Positions 61,201 to 64,000 of a DNA stretch of 64,000 nt are shown here, piece after piece (position 1 is the first letter of the stretch; each line of letters starts with the position of its first letter). The stretch is from Ferrovum sp. PN-J185. Its GTDB lineage: Bacteria > Pseudomonadota > Gammaproteobacteria > Burkholderiales > Ferrovaceae. The translations under genes were made by a program, and so were the position numbers. The stretch spans positions 216,535-280,534 of the forward strand of contig NZ_LQZA01000002.1 in assembly GCF_001581925.1 (NCBI RefSeq), in the 5' to 3' direction. The notes beneath the pieces are model-generated. The model was given only the letters and a program-made list of their open reading frames with translations. It had not been told where the DNA came from and did not search any database.

Positions 61201-64000
61201 AAGTTACGGGTACTGGGACATTAACGTTAAGTGGAGCCAACACGTACAGTGGTGGAACAACGGTGAGTGGTGGAACGTTAGTTGTTGGTAATAACAGTGC
61301 GTTGGGTACGGGAACTTTAACCTTAGCTAACGCTACAGCATTACAAGCTGGAGCAAGTACTATTGCATTAAGTAATCCAATAGTCTTAAGTGGTGCGGCA
61401 ACGATCAATGCACCGAGTTCAGACACATTAACTTTGTCTGGTGTAATAACAGGTGCAAATGGCTTAACGATAAATGGCTCAAGTACCTATACAGGTACAG
61501 TGGTACTAAGCGGTATTAATACCTATAGTGGTGGAACGACGGTTAATGGTGGTGTGTTAACGGTTAATAGCGTTGCAAGTATAAATTCAGGTATTAGTGG
61601 TGTTGTACTTAATGGTGGAGAGTTATTATTTAACATTAATAGTAATTCAGGAACATTTACATTATTAAATACTGTAGGTAATCCAGTTACTTTTTATAAT
61701 AATCTCTTTAGAAGTAATATTAATCCTCAATATACATTTACTGCTGGAAGTAGTGGTGATGTCACTCAATTAACGTTACAGCTTAATAATACTGCAGCAT
61801 ATATTAACCCAGCATCACAAATGGCTCCGTATGTAAGCGTTACTTTGACATCGGGTGGTAGCACTGTAGGAACATTTAACTACTCCTCATTTAACAGTAC
61901 AACTAATACAGTTACGTTAACGGGTAATGCAAATATTGTTGCAGGTGGAAGTTATACATTAATTTTAGGTGGACAGAATGTAGCAAATACAGGTTTCAAT
62001 CAGACATCTACGAATTCAACAACAACTTCGCAGTTCACAGGAAATCCATATGGTGGCTATCCTATAGTTTCTCTTGTTGGGGTGGCGCAAAACCTCGTTA
62101 TGAGTGGAGTCATATCAGGAATTGGTGCTGTAGTAAAACAAGGATCGGGAGACTTAACCTTGTCGGGAGACAATACGTATAGTGGTGGAACAACGGTGAG
62201 TGGTGGAACGTTAGTTGTTGGTAATAACAGTGCGTTGGGAAATGCTTCTGTATCAGTAGCAAGTGGTTCTAGCTTAAACGTAAATGGGTATACGATAGGA
62301 AATATAATCAGCGTAGCAGGGACAGGAGTAAATAACTCTAGTGTAGTATATAACGGTAATACTAGTTCTTCTGGCTCAGTTGGTGGTCTAGTACTTACTG
62401 GAGATAGTACTGTTAGTGCTGTAAATGGTTTAAGTGTAGCAGGATCAATTACCGGTGCTTACAATCTAATAATCAATTCAGGTAGTTCTACAGTTAACCT
62501 AAATGGTACGGTAGGTAGTACAGCTGCTCCTCTTACAAGTCTAACCATTAATGGTTCGAATACAGCTTATATTCAAAACAATATTACTACCTCACAAAAC
62601 GTTAACTTTAATGAAAACGTTGGTTTATTAGGTGGTGATGTATCAGGTGGCACCATCACGCCAATAGTAATAACCAGTCAAAACGGTAATATCAGCTTAG
62701 TCGGTACACTCACCTCTGGTGCAAGCAGTAAGACCCAAGAACGCTCCATTACCGTAACGGCTAATAATGGTTCAGTAACCTTTAACGGCCAGGTAGGTTC
62801 TCCATTAAGCACTTTATATAGTAATTACAGCAATGTAGTAGCTATCTCACCTTACCAATTAGTGGTTAGTGCAGCGACTATTAATATCAATGCTGATATC
62901 ACCACATTAAATGCACAAACTTATAATGGTTCTGTGGTGATTGGAGATAATGGCACAAACGGTATTATTAGAACGATTATCTCTGTAGACCCACAGGTGT
63001 ACTTTAACGGCACAGTAAATGACACAACAGCTGGTGCTCATGTACTTGACGTAGCAGCAACCACAAACAGTTCTGTTGTAATACCAATGATTGCCTTTAT
63101 GGGTAATGTGGGTAATAACGCAGCATTACAGAGCCTAACAGTTGGTACAGGATGGCAAGATACTCAGGCAACTGCTGATATTGGTCAAATATTATCCGGT
63201 AAGTCTAACTACAATGGTCAAGTAATTATTGCTGGCAATGTCACTACCCAAGGTTCACAAAGTTATACAACTGGACAAATTCAGTTAGGAAATAATGGTA
63301 CTGGACAGAACCAACAGTTGACGATTACAGGTAATGGCAACATTACCATGAATACCAAAACTTCAGGCATAGCACCTTTAGGGACCGGATCTACTTTAAC
63401 AGTAAATATAAAGGGAGCAGGTACCCTTAATGCTGATGCACAAAGCAATTTAGCCACATCAGGGATCAAGTATACAGACAATACCGCTGCAAACAGCAGT
63501 ATAGCTAACCACTTCTCAGGTGGAAATATTGCATCGCAAACCAATATACCAACACCAAGTACGATCCCTGGAATGGGTAATACGGGATCAACTACTGGTA
63601 ATGTAACGGTAGGTAATACTCAATCAGTTGATGGCGGTGGTGATTCAGGAAATACCCAAGTTGCAAGTAATGACACGGGTAGTGGTTCATCATCATCGAG
63701 TGATCAATCAGGATCTGATTCATCAACTGCTCCAGGTAGTAGTGATAAAGCCAAAAAATCTGATAAGAAAGATAAAGAAGAACAGCAAGCCAATAACCAG
63801 AATGGTGGCGGCAATAACAACGCCGGTGGCAACAAAGGTGACAACGGCAACGGTGGCCAACAGCAAGCCAATAACCAGAATGGTGGCGGCAATAACAACG
63901 CCGGGGGCAACAAAGGTGACAACGGCAACGGTGGCCAACAGCAAGCCAATAACCAGAATGGTGGCGGCAATAACAACGCCGGTGGCAACAAAGGCGACAA
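55251..64000 (+). CDS. Giant two-partner-secretion exoprotein (FHA/HMW-like adhesin), 3' end beyond window
   Basis: One open frame of at least 2916 codons, read from TTG 55251 to the window end without a stop. A signal peptide ends near residue 24 (SLFSLGAHA). The TPS/haemagglutination domain (about 25-290) includes SQIFGQIKSNGEVVLVNPQG and VNVGALVATT. Two homologous modules start at NWVLDPYNLTI (residue 387) and MWLLDPTDITI (740). A glycine-rich domain spans about 1024-1300, then about nine autotransporter-type repeats such as NTYSGGTTVSGGTLVVG (about 1370-2320), more beta-helix-like sequence, a Ser/Asp and Lys-rich linker (KAKKSDKKDKEEQQ), and 26-residue Asn/Gly/Gln repeats. It is probably a secreted surface fibre for adhesion or aggregation. 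Its TpsB transporter is not in the window. IS elements lie directly upstream. Confidence 0.9.
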   Translation, partial: MIKPPLQFKLLVTIASLFSLGAHAAPAVTALPGGGVVSAGNAVISQSVGANSASMTINQSSQRAVIDWNSYNVGQNATVTYNQPNSQSSTLNRISDPNVSQIFGQIKSNGEVVLVNPQGVYFSPSASVNVGALVATTNNISDSDYMKGKATYSENGTTGSVVNEGNITAGLGRYVALLAPAVRNNGIIIAQMGTVVLAAGNTITLNFNSGNHLASITATPSHINALVENHNAVIAPGGLIILSARAANELVGEVINQGGKVSVSNLALNQVGGRIVIDGDNVNLNNQSQTLAQGNSNGGQVSITGNNIALNAGSTVNTSSTNQGNGGSVYVMSQTHTTVNGSIKSQGGVNGGNGGVVETSSHGSLTIGSQANINVSAQNAQGTNGNWVLDPYNLTIDSTAASVISQALNTGSVTLSVNSAGCSSVGTCSTGAGDLIINSGVVIQKTSGSQSTLNLVADGAVINNGTITGTLLDVNIQAAQVLLNAGSQINANQVSVTSSQSFVSYGSINGMGNNPLINILAGTFDLFGVITANNTQGSAGSITITTTSGNLNLESASQLTANGSLNGGSITLGTNNIGTISSQGYIQTNGGNGLGGTIKLGNSPSINLSNSNLNADGQTGGLISLSSNTGDITLQNSIIQTNGQAGPGGTILISGANSTSLTNNTIINAQGLTQGGTIKIGNDAINKLIPFSAITTLDSTTTLNAQQTDPTNITNGGYIETSGHTLNLLASINAGRGGMWLLDPTDITIDATTAASIETALNNNTDVTIQTTSSGYTCTNATCSNTTSSGSGNITVSASITSTGSGNLTLSAYNNITISAAINIGGALTLTAYGGTTSYNGNVTLAGDTSLTTNNNNIIFNSNVDGTTANSQALTISNGTGTVTFTGSIGAIVPLSSISINYTNATAISTGNVNLGGSVTTSGNQSFGGNLVLTATNINLTSTNNGNVLIIGNVSANLIEPTNNDLIAFLGSGVFEYSTNAGQSYTTLTLTSTPQSIGNIGSFSYSGNSYIFTPNGNTTNYYNTLLVAGGGGGGANYGNEGGGGGGGGGVGVGTLNLVGGVSYSITVGAGGLGSSSPNSQGANGNNTSIVGGIVSEIAVGGGGGGTGSSYGTYSTGLGGGSGGGGNGYSSAHYGGTGYNSAYVYMPSNISIPCTLVCSTVNTATSTPNIAVTPLQGTQLTYYGNAGGSAQNETGGGGGGGALSVGQASPQYNGGNGGSGIPSTLLGTSTVYGGGGGGGHWMCTFNAVTCAGGLGGGGGAGSGGGQSAGNVNGNSATANSGGGGGGGIGGQATSGGNGGSGIAAFGFGTVTGTLSGSSLTINSGSGKTTIGGISTNLIAINITSSNSANQISGSISGPTNLSFTGAVAGSPGTLILTGTNTYTGITTINSGTLQIGISGGITGTVGTGEIVDNGNLLFVTNGSSVVNNLITGSGSITKQSSSYLTLNNSSNQYSGGTTVNAGTLIVGNNNALGTGTLTLSNGTTLQAGATTIGLSNPIALTGAATINAPSSDTLTVSGGITGAYGLTINGTSTYTGTVVINNSNNTSTTTAVQYGTLQIGDGINAGSLGSGAVTNNSSLVFDLPSSGLVVSNNIGGSGTLTLSAGNLTLNGANTYSGGTTVDGGILTITNNSGLGATTGTVQVNSGAILDLQNVAVGANPMTLSGGTVRDTTSSYAGNITLTSNSTLSATNAGDVLTLSGVISGTNYGVTVSGLGTVALTNANTYTGTTSISSGTLQLGSGGSIASASALVMSGTANLDLYGNNQTFASLTGGASDEIYNSKASTTSTLSVAGGTTTFAGVIKDNIGSGGVVGLTVQGGQLTLSGGNTFTGSLTVSNGTVNLDGSSASAMNGTKNITIENNGVLAISGGGYNQLNGTGLTVTISSGGALENTQIGTGGIGQTLSEPGGSSTINLQGNATISAVGAGDTYGSWTFHGSNTINLSGTNNSITGGAIANDGTLTVNVTGPQSISSVIENSSGNPGSLKVTGTGTLTLSGANTYSGGTTVSGGTLVVGNNSALGTGTLTLANATALQAGASTIALSNPIVLSGAATINAPSSDTLTLSGVITGANGLTINGSSTYTGTVVLSGINTYSGGTTVNGGVLTVNSVASINSGISGVVLNGGELLFNINSNSGTFTLLNTVGNPVTFYNNLFRSNINPQYTFTAGSSGDVTQLTLQLNNTAAYINPASQMAPYVSVTLTSGGSTVGTFNYSSFNSTTNTVTLTGNANIVAGGSYTLILGGQNVANTGFNQTSTNSTTTSQFTGNPYGGYPIVSLVGVAQNLVMSGVISGIGAVVKQGSGDLTLSGDNTYSGGTTVSGGTLVVGNNSALGNASVSVASGSSLNVNGYTIGNIISVAGTGVNNSSVVYNGNTSSSGSVGGLVLTGDSTVSAVNGLSVAGSITGAYNLIINSGSSTVNLNGTVGSTAAPLTSLTINGSNTAYIQNNITTSQNVNFNENVGLLGGDVSGGTITPIVITSQNGNISLVGTLTSGASSKTQERSITVTANNGSVTFNGQVGSPLSTLYSNYSNVVAISPYQLVVSAATININADITTLNAQTYNGSVVIGDNGTNGIIRTIISVDPQVYFNGTVNDTTAGAHVLDVAATTNSSVVIPMIAFMGNVGNNAALQSLTVGTGWQDTQATADIGQILSGKSNYNGQVIIAGNVTTQGSQSYTTGQIQLGNNGTGQNQQLTITGNGNITMNTKTSGIAPLGTGSTLTVNIKGAGTLNADAQSNLATSGIKYTDNTAANSSIANHFSGGNIASQTNIPTPSTIPGMGNTGSTTGNVTVGNTQSVDGGGDSGNTQVASNDTGSGSSSSSDQSGSDSSTAPGSSDKAKKSDKKDKEEQQANNQNGGGNNNAGGNKGDNGNGGQQQANNQNGGGNNNAGGNKGDNGNGGQQQANNQNGGGNNNAGGNKGD
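59604..59864 (+). repeat. Exoprotein internal module, copy A (87 codons)
   Basis: This 261-bp segment and 61245-61505 encode clearly homologous modules of exactly equal length: Y-S-G-G-T-T-V..., then ALGTGTLTL, LQAG, LSNPI, INAPSSDTLT, GLTING and STYTGTVV. It points to duplication inside the gene. Confidence 0.85.
61245..61505 (+). repeat. Exoprotein internal module, copy B (87 codons)
   Basis: The second copy of the module at 59604-59864, same length, diverged at many third positions. Its first part (61248-61306) is also repeated exactly at 62181-62239. Confidence 0.85.
62181..62239 (+). repeat. Exact 59-bp direct repeat of 61248-61306
   Basis: The 59 bases beginning AGTGGTGGAACAACGGTGAG are identical to those at 61248-61306, 933 bp upstream (a multiple of three, so in frame). 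They encode SGGTTVSGGTLVVGNNSALG. Perfect third-position identity implies recent duplication or gene conversion. Confidence 0.9.
63780..64000 (+). repeat. 78-bp tandem repeats (26-residue units) in the exoprotein C-terminus
   Basis: Units start at 63780, 63858 and 63936 (period 78) and run off the window in the third copy. Each encodes QQQANNQNGGGNNN followed by AGGNKGDNGNGG (first residue E in unit 1). Copies differ at only a few bases. Since 78 is a multiple of 3, unit gain or loss keeps the frame and changes length only. Confidence 0.95.

Noticed and set aside
61190..61215. A possible frameshift in the exoprotein at an A-run
   Set aside because: Careful reading shows TTAAAAGTT with four A's. 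The frame (positions divisible by three) is kept from 55251 to 64000.
55913..64000. Several minus-strand frames rich in Pro, Leu, Val and Ala opposite the exoprotein
   Set aside because: They are mirror images of Gly/Asn/Thr-rich coding sequence, which rarely yields stops on the other strand. They lack ribosome sites and protein-like composition.
63780..64000. Regular repeats that could be mistaken for a CRISPR array
   Set aside because: The period of 78 bp has no unique spacers. The whole unit is repeated and is in frame with the exoprotein.

Overview
The window is a contiguous piece of a low-GC betaproteobacterial chromosome. The evidence is gene content and gene order: rpoZ-spoT-ridA-recG-ubiA, hprK-rapZ with ptsN-hpf-rpoN and the lpt/kds genes, mlaFEDCB to murA to a complete histidine operon, then hinT-tatABC-degS-petABC-sspA-sspB. 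These are typical of Burkholderiales/Nitrosomonadales-type genomes. The base composition is AT-rich, as in small-genome freshwater betaproteobacteria, but I cannot name a genus from sequence alone. Coding density is very high, with many 1-50 bp overlaps, and few intergenic spaces look regulatory.

Layout. 1-8.1 kb: the 3' part of argH (minus), a cNMP/CBS/DUF294 nucleotidyltransferase plus a DnaQ-like exonuclease, an acetate permease pair (DUF485-actP), and groES-groEL behind a clear CIRCE operator. 8.2-10.8 kb: dacB, a decayed TnpB transposon remnant, and a small exported beta-barrel-like protein. 10.8-17.9 kb, minus strand: ubiA, recG, ridA, spoT, rpoZ, gmk, yicC. 17.9-24 kb: rph, rdgB, hemW and ogt, then trmB, thiG, thiS, tRNA-Gly and mutY. 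23.8-31.3 kb, minus strand: rapZ, hprK, ptsN, hpf, rpoN, lptB, lptA, lptC, kdsC, kdsD. 31.3-47.7 kb, plus strand: a Kef-type antiporter, mlaFEDCB, an ABC-2 transporter, a BolA-like gene, murA, hisGDCBHAFIE, hinT and tatABC. 47.7-52.8 kb: a DegS-like protease, petABC, sspAB and tRNA-Thr. Most of this is housekeeping: envelope lipid and LPS traffic, sigma-54/PTS-Ntr control, stringent response, histidine synthesis and the respiratory bc1 complex.

The accessory part is 52.8-64 kb. An intact ISL3-family element sits in and truncates an IS30-family element. Beyond it begins one giant open reading frame, from TTG at 55251 to beyond the window edge (at least 2916 codons, which I read through in one frame). 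It encodes a two-partner-secretion (FHA/HMW-like) exoprotein with an unusual mosaic: a TPS domain, two homologous W-L-D-P modules, a very glycine-rich domain, about nine autotransporter-type beta-strand repeats, and a C-terminal tract of 78-bp (26-residue) tandem repeats that runs off the end. Its eight cysteines occur only as four close pairs. No TpsB transporter is visible. This giant exoprotein is the most novel object here. I found no CRISPR array, prophage or recognisable defence system.
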